DNA of 64,000 nt, taken from contig NW_006495875.1 in the NCBI RefSeq assembly GCF_000471905.2, positions 708,817-772,816 of the forward strand, written 5' to 3'. Position numbers and translations under genes: made by a program. Source of the DNA: Amborella trichopoda. Its lineage: Eukaryota > Streptophyta > Magnoliopsida > Amborellales > Amborellaceae. The notes under the pieces are model-generated. The model was not told where the DNA came from and made no database searches. It saw only the letters and a list, made by a program, of their open reading frames with translations. Shown here piece by piece: positions 24,498 to 35,250 of this stretch (the stretch's first letter is position 1; every line of letters starts with the position of its first letter).

Positions 24498-24639
24498 TGG
24501 TTCTCACTCCACAAATAATAAGAAAATGTAGACTATTTTTTTTTTATACAAAGAGGCCATGATTATCATTGACCGTTAGAATTGAAATCGAAAGGTTGAG
24601 GATGTTTCATGGTTTGCGCATAAACCCCAAAATAATTTT

Positions 24640-27600
24640 TTTGAATGTTGTGACACGTCCAATAAATCAGTCAAATCATTTACCTCCCTATACACATATG
24701 TTAGGGATAAAGTAAACAATAACATCAAATCAAAGATTTGCAAACAGAGAAACGTTGTCCTTTCTTACACCATTTAATAGCATTTAGTGAATCCCCTTCA
24801 ATAATGAATCCACCTCCAAAATCTCTGGCCACCAATAATTTTAAACCATGAAAAATACCAAGTAATTCAGCATGATTTGCTGTACTAACTCCACACGGGC
24901 CAATATATGCAACTATTACATTTCCTTGCCAATCACAGACCACTCCACCGAATCCAGCTAGGTCTAGGTTGCCCAAAGAGCTACCATCAAAATTCAACTT
25001 GAAAACACCTTGGTCTGGTGGCTTCTATCTAGCGCATGGTCTATTTCTAGTCACATCCAATTGAAATAGATTAGAAAGATTAATCATAACATCAATCTTA
25101 GATACTATCCTTCTTTCCTTAGTAACGGACAACCAAGACCATAGAAATAGTTTGATGTTGTTTAACACCCTATCAAAGCTACAAACCACCCCTTCAAATG
25201 TTCTCCGCTTCCTCTGCAACCAAACTTCACACAAGATAACTCCCTGTAAAATCTTCTAAATAGATCCACCAATTTTCAGTAAAGGTACTTCTATTTGAGT
25301 TATCAAATCCAAAATATATTGTGGCAAAGTTAGATTTATCCCTATCATTTGAAAACACCAGCACCAAATTTTGGATATGAATGAGCAATAAATAAACAAG
25401 TGTAACCTAGTCTCGTCATCTTCCTTGCACATTAAGCACACATTCGTGATTATCTTCCCTCTCTTAATCAGATTATCAACAGTAAGAACTTTATCTTGAG
25501 CCGCTAACCTAAAGAAAACTCCCACAATATGAGAAAAACGCAATCTCCAAATATGCAAAATCTTAGGAAGATTCCACCGCACTATAAAAAAAAAAGAAGT
25601 TTGTAAACATATTTGACAGAAAACTTCCCATCATTTTCTATTTCCCACACCAATTTGTCCTCATAATGTTGCCTAATAAATGTCTGCTCAAGGTCCTACA
25701 AAATGTTGACAAGCGGCTATCATAAGGGAATGTGATACTCCAACTAACCTTATCACATCTAACTTCCACTAAATATGCTATCGTAGCTTGGGGAGAACTG
25801 ATTTTTTCGAATAAAAGTGGATAAATATATTTTAAGGGTAAATCTCTCAACCACATATGGTGCCAGAATAATACCGAAGCCCCCTAACCTGCCAACCATC
25901 TAACATTGCGATCCACCACCTGTTTGAAAGCATAAATATCTTTCCACAGAAATGAAGTATTATCCCTTTCATCTTCTCTATTAATCATCATATTAAAACT
26001 ATCCACGCCATATTAGACACAAGCACTTGACACCAAGGCTGTTATTTACAATGAATGCTTCTCCACTACCATTTGCACAAAAGTGCAACATTCATTAGCA
26101 ACAATCTTCTCAATCCCATACCCCCTTCACCCTTTGGTGTACACACCATATCATACCTAATAATGTGATACTTCATTTCTTCTCCGAAAGAGCCCCATAA
26201 GATTGCACATCATGAATTCAATACACATCGCTACAACCCTTGGCATAAGCAGTAAGAACAAATGATATATTGGAAGATTTGCTAAGCACGAAATTAACAA
26301 GGTAACTTGGCCCCCCAAAGAGAGGTGCTTAGGCTTCCAAAGATCTAGTTTAAATTGTACTCTTTGTATAACATTGTCCCATCCAGCAATGGACATGTTC
26401 CTATCTGAGATAAGTAAATCCAAATATATGAATGAAAACACATCCACCCTATGCTCAAGCTCAAAGCTAGATCTCGAACCACCTCATCGTCACAATTCAC
26501 CCCGATCATTGCTGTTTTTTCAAAATTAACCTTCAAGCCCATTAACACCTCATAGCACATCAGGAATCTCTTAATATTATTGACTTGGGCAATATTAGCA
26601 TCACAAAACAGCAATGTATCATCAGCATATTGAAGATGAGAGATTCTCATACCATTCTGAACAACCTTAAAGCCTGTAAAATTTCTCATATCCACTACAT
26701 TGCAAATTATTCTACTGAAACATTTTGCATACAGGGTGAAAAGAAAGGATGATAAAGGGTCTCCCTATGTAAGGCCCCTCGAAGTCCTAAGAAACCCTTT
26801 CGGGCTTCCATTAATGAGGATTGAAAAATGTGTCACCGAAAGACGGCCAAAAATCCAGCTTCCCCATCTAGAGCCAAAGCCCATGTTTTTCATAATATCT
26901 AACACGATACACCACTGAACTCTATCGTAAGCTTTCTACATATCTAACTTAATCGCCACACCCAGTTCCCTGCTTAACAACCTTGAGTGAATACACTCTT
27001 GAGCAATGAGCACACTATTATAAATCAATCTATTGTTAATAAAGGCCAACTGGGTATCATAGACAAGTAAATGAATGACAATCTTCAATGTCTCTGTTAG
27101 AATTGTAGAGATAATTTTATAAAGGCTAGTAAGGAGACTGATGGGCCTAATATCAGAAAGAGAATAAATGACAGATCTCTTAGTGATTAATATTATAAAA
27201 GTAATATTGACACCTTTAAAGAATTTCTCTGTCTCCATAAATTCCCTAACTATCTCCAATAACTCCAGCTTAACCATCGGCCAAAACCGTTGAAAAAAGA
27301 ATAACGAGAAGCCATCCAGTCTAAGGGACTTATCCTTGGGAAATTTAAACACAACTCTCTTTAATTCTTCCATCGATACCCTAATTTCAAGGATATCCGC
27401 AACTACATAGAGAATAGAAGAAAAAGCTAAGCTATCCAGCATAGGCTTAAAGGAAATTTCTGTAAAAAAACTTTTTGAAAATGATAAATAATACTAGTCT
27501 CTTATGCAATATTATCATCTTCAGCAACATCAGGAATCACTAGGCTCGAAAAATCATTTTATCTCCTTCGAGCACTAATAGTTGCATAAAAAAAACTTAG

Positions 27601-28030
27601 TATTAGGATCCTTTTCTCTATGCCATTTCACCCTAGACCTCTGTTTCCAATAGATCTCTTCCGGCCTAAATAATTTATCCAAATAGGACAATAAATTATT
27701 TCTATTAGTCAGGTCAACTTCAAAAATGAGACCTATCTGTTGAACATCCTGATCCCAGCTTTGGATATCAAGAAAGACTTGGTCGATTTTTGTTTTAAGA
27801 GATAATCGATTCTCAGATTTTCATAATAACAATTTATGCTTAACATTTTAAGAGTTATTTATAAAGCTGAAAATTAACCGAACGAAAGCTAATTCAATTT
27901 TTTCAAGGGGATTTTATTAAATCAACCGTCACTTATTAAATTTGTATTAAACAATAATGGAATGTGATCACATGAAAGCCTTGATAATGAAATAGTCTCA
28001 TAATTTACAATCCCAATAAACAAAGGTTAA
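24640..28030 (-). mobile_element. 5'-truncated L1-type LINE with RNase H (LINE-2 of window)
   Basis: On the - strand the order is: end of the endonuclease region (28030-27500), RT N-terminal part (27442-26936, with LDGFSLFFFQRFWP and SDIRPISLL), the RT box LQYADDTLLFCDA (26695-26345 frame), the thumb part with YHLFLLLMPR (about 26270), zf-RVT with CLMCKEDDETRLHLFIYC (25582-25256) and RNase H with FDGSSLGN (24997-24725), continuing with frame changes to YREVNDLTDLL near 24660. It is closely related to the LINE at 3550-10580 across its whole length, with a small internal deletion near 27900. ORF1 and most of the endonuclease are absent, as expected from 5' truncation during target-primed reverse transcription. 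Dead copy; borders approximate. Confidence 0.88.
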
Positions 28031-28205
28031 GGTAAAGTATACAATGAGAAAGATTAACTTTCTTTCAAGGGCACACTCGTATCTCTTATATACGAAAGTA
28101 CGCATACGAGGTTGTGCCACTCATTTATTATGCACAACTTTTTCTTGAACTTTAATGTATATACTTTTTGAACTTTAATGCAGACATGACACATGTATCA
28201 TATTT

Positions 28206-28573
28206 GGAAAAAATTTATACAAGGTTGCAACCTTAAAATGTAGCTTAAAAATCCATCAAAAAATGTTATTTTAATGTTGAAAAACTTAGATGCATGAATA
28301 TGAAAAAAAAACAAAAATAGAAAGTTTGAGTCTCAAAAAAAAATGCATCTTGCAACACATTATCTAAACCGTCCATTTTCAAGATTTACATAAGTTTATA
28401 GATCTACTCGATTTTAGTCATTTTTGGAGTTTAAAATTTTATAATTAGATATGAAAATAGATTTTCAAATAATCTTAAGAATTTTTTACATCAAAATTAC
28501 ATATTATGATAAATTTTGGAGGCGCGCTTTAATTGGATTGTTTAAAGTTCCAACCTTAGAGAAACCACACCCT
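28206..28573. mobile_element. MITE copy C (ggttgcaacc subfamily)
   Basis: Starts ggaaaaaatttatacaagg, carries the palindrome aaggttgcaacctt, and ends with aaaccacaccc. Shares long phrases with 39166-39545 and 23518-23820. Copy B follows 28 bases later. Confidence 0.75.
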
Positions 28574-28601
28574 AAATTGGATGTTAGTACCTCGGAATAA
28601 A

Positions 28602-28986
28602 GGGAAAAGTTTATATACTACAATTTGAGGCTCTAAACAATTAAATTGGAGCCTACCACCAAAATTTCATTAAAAGAAGTTGTTTTGATACCCAACTATC
28701 CTGAAATTGATTATCTCGACATCAAGATGTATGGACAAGCGAAGAAAATAGATTTCAAGTTTTAGAAATAGTGTATTTTGTAATGTATTTTTGGACCGTC
28801 AATTTTCAATATTTTCAAGTTTTCATAAATATGTCGATCTACACTATTTTTGAAGCTTTAACCTTTAAAATATATTTTAAAGCTATCACAAAGATTTCCA
28901 GTATAGAAACCATATTTCTCTACTCTATTTAAAAGAATGCTCTAATTTGATTGTTTAGAACCTAGGCCCCATACAAACCGCACCCC
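28602..28986. mobile_element. Mutator-like MITE copy B
   Basis: Starts gggaaaagtttatata and ends tacaaaccgcacccc. Near each end lies the subterminal word ggctctaa/ttagagcc around 'acaattaaa'. Flanks tcggaataaa and ccagtataaa agree at 7 of 10 positions. Confidence 0.8.
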
Positions 28987-29175
28987 AGTATAAAAGGTCC
29001 AGCTCTCATTGCATACAACCCCACGAGGGAGTACATAGTAAAAGATGTGATCTAGACCCATTTAAATGCTTGGTACAAATCCTAGAACCTACAGCTACCA
29101 GAGCGCCCTTGCACAGCTAGTTATTCTTCATTGCCCATCCCCCATTTAACCAGAATTGAATGCTTCTCTTTCAAA

Positions 29176-29679
29176 CAGTGTTCGCAATATTTGTCGCTTC
29201 AATTCCGAATTGGGCACTAACCGGTTCTAGTTTTGGACAGTTTGAGTGATCCGGCCAAGTAATTTTAAAAAAAATTAAAAACATTTAACAAAAATTTAAA
29301 AAAATTTGACAAAAATTTAAAAAAATTCAAAAAGAATTTGTATAAAATACCATAGGGGATTGTATTTTTGAATTTTTTTTTTATTATTTCTAAAAATATA
29401 TTGAAACGTATTTAGGCTATGAATACTTATTTTTATATTTTTCTATCTTTTTTTGAAAATTTCAAAAATACTCTTTGGCACAATTTTGTGCGCTAACTTT
29501 CAACTTCATTTGGATATGTTTTGTTTGATCATATTTATAAAAAAAATGTATTTCTTTTATTTTTGTTAACACTTTCTTTAACTGGCCGCCCAGTTAGACC
29601 AGTTGAATCGGCCGGCTTACCTGTTCCTCGAAACCGGCCCTTAGCTGGTTTTTAAAGCGGTTCGATTTTTCAAACACTG
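29176..29679. mobile_element. hAT-like miniature element with 8-bp target duplication
   Basis: Ends CAGTGTTCGC and TTTTTCAAACACTG; flanking 8-mers ctttcaaa (29168-29175) and ctttcaac (29680-29687) match at 7 of 8. GC-rich arms (ccggttc, ggccggc) surround an AT-rich core. No transposase. Confidence 0.82.
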
Positions 29680-29989
29680 CTTTCAACACAATCATGGTGG
29701 CTGCACTCAAATCTAAAGCATTTAGGAGGATATCTTTTTGTGGTTTTAGAGTGGAGCATGAGAAGCCACATAATAGTGTTCCTCTCCAAATTTCTAGAAT
29801 TCTCCACATTGTGAAGATAAACAATTTAAAGAAATAAATGGAGCTATACTGCACTAACCGAGGGAAACCAATATGTATTCCTACAAAGTAATTTATTTCA
29901 GGGGGGGATGGGCTTTTTAATGCACATTTTCTTTCAAAATTTAACATGATGGATCGCATTTCTACAAGATGTTGTCCCAAGGTCCATCT

Positions 29990-30175
29990 AAAAATAATTG
30001 AAACTAACGATTCAAATGTTTTTTTTACAAAATCATTATTTTTATTTTTTTAAAATTTATTTATTTTTCATATTCATGATCTCCATGTTAGAGATTACAT
30101 GTCCTTAAAAATTGGGTCTAAAAATCCATCTCAAAAATAGATTTTTAAGACGACCCATTTCTGCATGGACTCATA
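29990..30175. repeat. Dispersed repeat, copy 1
   Basis: Shares 'tttttcatattcatgat', 'tacatgtccttaaaaatt' and 'aatccatctcaaaaatagat' in the same order with 36095-36262. Family unknown. Confidence 0.75.
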
Positions 30176-30594
30176 GAAACCGTGTAGATGGCAAAAGTCT
30201 TTGTCAATGAGTTAAAATTAACAATCCCAATCGGAAATCGTCGATAGATGCCTAGGCAGATTCTTGCGCCTAACTAGGAATTGACCCGATTGAAAGTGAC
30301 TCACCCAACTCTGCCAAAGAATTAGGTGAGTAACTAGAGAAACCCAGGGATTCTATCAGACAAACTATGAAGTTTCCACTTATTTTAGTTTTTGATTTTT
30401 TCATATTATTAAGTTTTCAAATGTAGAATATTATTTTGATTTTATTTTATTTTTATCGATTCTCACATCAGAGAATTGGCCAGCCGATGACAAGTTCTAA
30501 CCACCAACTGGTCTTCATAATGTATAGGCATGTGTATAGGCATTCAAGCATTTGAATCCCAAAAAAAGCAGACTACTACTTTGCCTATGAACTT

Positions 30595-30765
30595 GCAGGG
30601 CTAGCAACAGTCTGGAGCTCAGCTGGGCCAGCCCTGGCCTGAGCTCGGCCCAAGTCACCTATGGTGCCAGCCTGAGCTCAGCATAGACCAAAGGGGCCTT
30701 GGCCCCTGCCCGAGCAAGGCCTGCCTTCTCAGAGCAGGGCCAGGATGCCAGGCCCACTGCCAACC
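30595..30765. mobile_element. GC-rich hAT-like miniature element
   Basis: 171 bp rich in 'gagctcagc' and 'gggcc' words, flanked by tatgaactt (30586-30594) and tataaactt (30766-30774), 8 of 9 identical. Related in composition to the elements at 52711-53004 and 54194-54405. Confidence 0.7.
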
Positions 30766-32519
30766 TATAAACTTGGTTATCTCATTAGAGTCATGGCTGA
30801 TTAGTTGAAAGATCTCTATTAATGGACTTTGGTTGGGTTCCAACTTCCATGAGGTTTAGGGGTGCAAATCAGGGGATCTAGGTTCGAACCTTGGAAATGG
30901 ACACAATAAGTAGAGGCCCGATCCAACAAACCCTGACCTGTCTGTCCAAGTCCAACCCAAATCTATCCAGGTCGGTGTAGGTATGTCAGTGTCAATCTAA
31001 CAAGGAACGATTTTGTTTGCCCGTCGAATGAGGTTGAAGCCGTCACTAGGAAATCCATAGCCTAATTGCTTTTAATAACTATATGCTGGCCAGAAAAGTA
31101 TAGCATGCTCAGCCTGTGTCTAATATCAGGACAGCCAACCATTATCCATTCTCAGCAATGGATGGTGAACATGGACCATAACCAGGCAAATGTCTGCCTT
31201 TAGGAGCCACAATGAACTCCATATCAGTCATTGAAAATGGACATAGCATAACATGAGCATAGGAGAGGAGTGTGGAGCTTATAAGCTGCATTTTGAGCAA
31301 CATATTTTTCTTCGAGTAGGTCGTAGGTCGAAGTTGGATCTTTAACATGGTGTTGTGAAGTCTGCACCATAACCAATCAAACCAGGTGTAGAATCCCACA
31401 ATGTTAACACTCCTGAGACTTTTGAATTCCACCAAGTGTTTCTCTCGTTATCAATTTACCAACTAAAACCCTAATTCCAGCTAAAGCATTAATCTTAGAA
31501 GAGCTCTCAATATTAAGCTTTTGCCTGAAAACGAGGTATTATGGAAAAAGAACATAAAAATATAGGTTCTATTCTAGTGAGAAGGATTACTCATATGGAA
31601 AAAGAATAACACAGATCACATAGAAAAGAACTGCACTAGGAGGCACCATATCCCAGTGTTTAAATATTTTGATAACTAGAATAATTTTTTTTACAGAGCG
31701 AGGCCTTACGACACTCGCCTGGTGCAATTTTTCATTCTTCGATCGGGGGTGGGCTTCTTCCCTTATCTATGATGACATAGAGCCAAAATCTCTGTTCGCC
31801 TTTTTAATCTTCATAGGTTGCTTTCTCAATCTTTCTCTCCATGTAGTGGATGATCCTACCAGCTTTAGTCGGCTAAAAAGAGGTGTGTGTGACCGTCATA
31901 TCTGCCTGCCCCCTCTCCCTTCTTCAAAAATCCATTTAGGTCAGAATTGTTTAGGGAACCTCAATCGGGAACAGCCCAGATTAATCAGAAACCAGCAAGT
32001 CCAGTCTCTGAAATAGAGCTTAGTCTCTCCTAACCTAAGTACTAAGTAGTAGTAGAAGGCTTAGTATCTGACTATCTTAATATTTTGTTCTTTCCATATG
32101 AGAAATCTGGTTTTCTGGGAACTTTGGCAATAAACTGGAACCCTATGACGTAGAACATGCATAGAAAAACAATTTTGATTTTCTTCTCAGAATCCCAAAG
32201 CTTCCTCATACTTTTACCAGAGATTAGGGGATGCCTATCCCTAACAAGATATCAGGTGAGTTTTTTCATTAAAATACCACCACCATCTCCGTTGATGTTT
32301 ATATTTACCCTCCAAAGTTCATATACATTTTCTTCTTTCTGGCTTTACTTCTGTTTGTATAAATATCAAAATCTATGTTTATAAAATTGTGAGTTTCCCA
32401 TATTACATGTGTATATTAAAGTGACATGGTTTTGGAGAGTCTACCGACTCTTGTGTCCGTCTTGGTTTTCAAGAGTTTTAAGACCCTAAACACATCCTAA
32501 AATCACTTCAAAACCATTC

Positions 32520-34473
32520 CCAACATCTTTCGCCTAGCCAGAACCCCTCAGTCACCATTCTCATTCTCTTTCCCTTCTCGGGGATGAGGTAACTCTCGGC
32601 CTTTATCAACCTCTAAGTCCTCTCCTCTTCCCTCCCTCTCTCTGAGGGGGAAGACAAAATCATCTGGACACCAGCCGCCCACTCAGGGTCCTTTTTCGGT
32701 CTCCTCCCTATTCCTTAAACTTAATGTAGTCCCTTCTGGGCCTGAAGCCAGCCACCCTGCTATCCCCAAAGCTTGGAATCCCTTCATTCCAACCAGAATT
32801 CAGGTCTTCAACTGGCTGGCCTTGTGGGGCAGAATCCTAACTGTCGACCAAATTCAGAGGAGAGGAACGCAAACTCCCAACCGCTGCGTCATGTGCCTTG
32901 AAGCATAGGAGACTAATGCACATCTATTTATCTACTGTCTTCTAGTGGCTTCAATTTGAAGTGACTCCCTCACCCTGTTCCAATGGGAATGAGTGACACC
33001 TGAGAATGTGCCCAACTTCATCAATATATCTTCCTTCCTCCCTTGGGCCTTGTCCAGGTCCATGCTTTGGAAAGCTACCATGGCAGTGACCATCTGGACA
33101 ATATAGAAGGAACGCAACAATATAATTTTCCTAGGATATCAGCCCCAACCCCCAAAAAAAAGGACTTCATTCGAGCGACTGTCATTTTCTGGGCCACCAA
33201 CCACAGGCAGTTCAAATTCCTTCTTGCCTCCGACTTCCACTCGAATAGGGCCAATGTCCTCAATCACCGACCAAAGAGGGTGCCACGTTAAGCTCACTGG
33301 AGACCTCCTGAGAGGGGCACCACCAAGCTTAATTTTGATGGTTCATCGCTTGGTAACCCCGGGCCAATGTTTCAAAAAGCACAAGGTGAAGCCTAGGCAG
33401 CTACGGGGGTCCAAGTTACCCAACGCCTAGGCGGGTGCCCAAAACTTGAGCAGCCCAGTTTCCCAAGACTCAAAATCTTTTAAAAAATCCTCTAATAGAT
33501 TTATAAAACATCAAAAATTAAATCTAATATCAATAGGTGATGCTTAAATCAATTTCTCGTAACTTTGAGAAACCCTTTGATCCTATAGAAATCACAAAAA
33601 ACTAGTTTTTTTGGGTTTTTATCTCTCTAAAATAGGCTATAATAGAGTTTAGGTTTCAAATGAACTTAAAACCCACAATTTTACCTTTTTAGTATTAAAA
33701 AAATGACTAAAAAATGCCTTCAACGAGTGGCATTTTTGCCCATGGGTGGGGCGCAGGCCTTGGGTGCCTAGGGCTAAGTGTTGGGTGCCCGCTTAGGGCT
33801 AGGTGCTGGGCACCCGCTTAGGCAAGTTCTCTGGTGCTCAGGGATTTCTACCTTTTTTTGCCGCTTAAGCCTGGGCGATGCGTCCAAGTCTTCTCAACCG
33901 CCTAGAAGCTGGGCAGTTTGCTTTTTAAATCACTGCCCTAGGCCAACAAGAATTGGAGGAATCTTCTGAAATTCCAAGGGATTATCCCTTCTCTCCTTCT
34001 CCTTGTTTACCGGGATTGCAGCTTCAACTAAGGCAAAATCCCATGCCATTCTGATGGTCTCAAGTGCTTCGACCACTCTTGAGGCCCTATTCTCTTGGTA
34101 GAAGGGGACTCTCAAAACGTCATCTCTTGGGCTTCTAGTACCTCACATCCACCGTGGACACTTGGGAATCTTTTTGATGAAATCCATGACCTTTGCAAGC
34201 ATATGCAAGTCTCTTGGAAGCACATCTGGAGGGAGGCCAAGCAGGTCACAAATGAACTCACCAAACTCAAAGCGGCCTCTGGGTCATTTCACAATCTTTA
34301 TTTTTGGTTGATAGAGTGTTGGGCTATCTTTGTCGCTTATTGTTGTTACTATCCTACTTCTCATTTTTTGTAGTTTGGTCACCTCTCTTGGTGACTTTAC
34401 TTTGTAATCCCCTCGGTGCTGTTTTTGTAACTCTCTAATTCATCTATACTATGTGAACAATATCAAAAAAAAA
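32520..34473 (+). mobile_element. 3' fragment of an L1-type LINE with RNase H (LINE-3)
   Basis: The fragment shows a zf-RVT region ([18 protein letters not shown] at about 32797, then PNRCVMCLEA) and an RNase H part with [10 protein letters not shown] at about 33330, interrupted by a 571-bp hAT-like element (33365-33935). It resumes through VEGDSQNVISWASS (34098 on) and SWKHIWREA (about 34213). The 3' end is marked by a poly(A) run at 34464-34473. It belongs to the same family as the - strand LINE in the CS26-like intron. Stops are scattered through it; RT and 5' parts are missing. Confidence 0.85.
33365..33935. mobile_element. hAT-like non-autonomous element inserted in LINE RNase H
   Basis: Ends CAATGTTTCAAAAAG and CTTTTTAAATCACTG; flanking 8-mers ccccgggc (33357-33364) and ccctaggc (33936-33943) agree at 6 of 8. 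The interior is the inverse orientation of the element at 4674-5082. It splits the RNase H codons right after the GNPG motif. Confidence 0.82.
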
Positions 34474-35194
34474 AGCGTAGATCTGATGTTCCTTGAAGAA
34501 TTGAAATGTTAAGGGTCCATAAATAGGATACAAGATGGACCATTTTTTAGACTACAAAAAAAAAATTCGGTTTCATTATTGTGATGACCAAGTGATAGAG
34601 CCATGAAGTTTTTTATCAGACTTCATCTCCAAGATGGATTTTGGAAGGTGTATGCACTACAAATACATATGTCTGGAGGCACACAAAAAACCCTACCCAT
34701 ATTTAAGCATCCACATCTATTACATCCATGTATGTATATGCATACTTGCTTCTATTTTAACCATTAAACATAAATGCTTTACATAATACATAGTTGAAGA
34801 TTTTTATACACAAACAAACACACTAACAATTTTTACACACACAAACAAACACACTAGCTCACAAGTTCGAACTCATATAAGTGCTCCAAAATTAATATCA
34901 ATTCACAAATATTCAGAACAATAAATCTCACATCTTTACTATGATTGTAGCGGCTTGGAACACCCATACAAACATAACAACATTCATTTTTTAAGATCAA
35001 ATATTCGCTCAATTATTATTTGAAATTAGATAGAAACAAAGAAGCCCGAATGTTACAACTTCGATTGCCCTTTAGAAAACTTAAAAAGACAAGGAAAGAA
35101 AGAAGGAAATGGGCGCTTCATCAGTGAGTCCATCCATGAGCCACTACACATGAATCAACATTTCATCAGCAGCAATAGAACACCTCAAGTTAAC

Positions 35195-35238
<44 letters not shown>

Positions 35239-35250
35239 AATGTGAGTGTA
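34474..35250. other. Region 3' of CDC45, no gene seen
   Basis: AT-rich, with a (GA)n run at about 35202-35236 just beyond the CDC45 stop codon (probably within or next to its 3' UTR). A short duplication 'cacacaaacaaacacactaac' type lies near 34809-34856. Confidence 0.6.

Larger units (their letters stand above)
29680..32519. other. Gene-free stretch with miniature elements
   Basis: Holds a dispersed repeat shared with 36095-36262 (at 29990-30175), a 171-bp GC-rich element (30595-30765) and a stretch at about 31680-32110 whose texture differs from its surroundings and that could be an organellar insert. No gene was recognised; the 115-codon frame at 31669 has no family I know. Confidence 0.5.

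Noticed and set aside
30870-30900. Pol III B-box-like 'ggttcgaacc'
   Set aside because: No A box at the right spacing and no tRNA cloverleaf; could be a SINE relic but not supportable.
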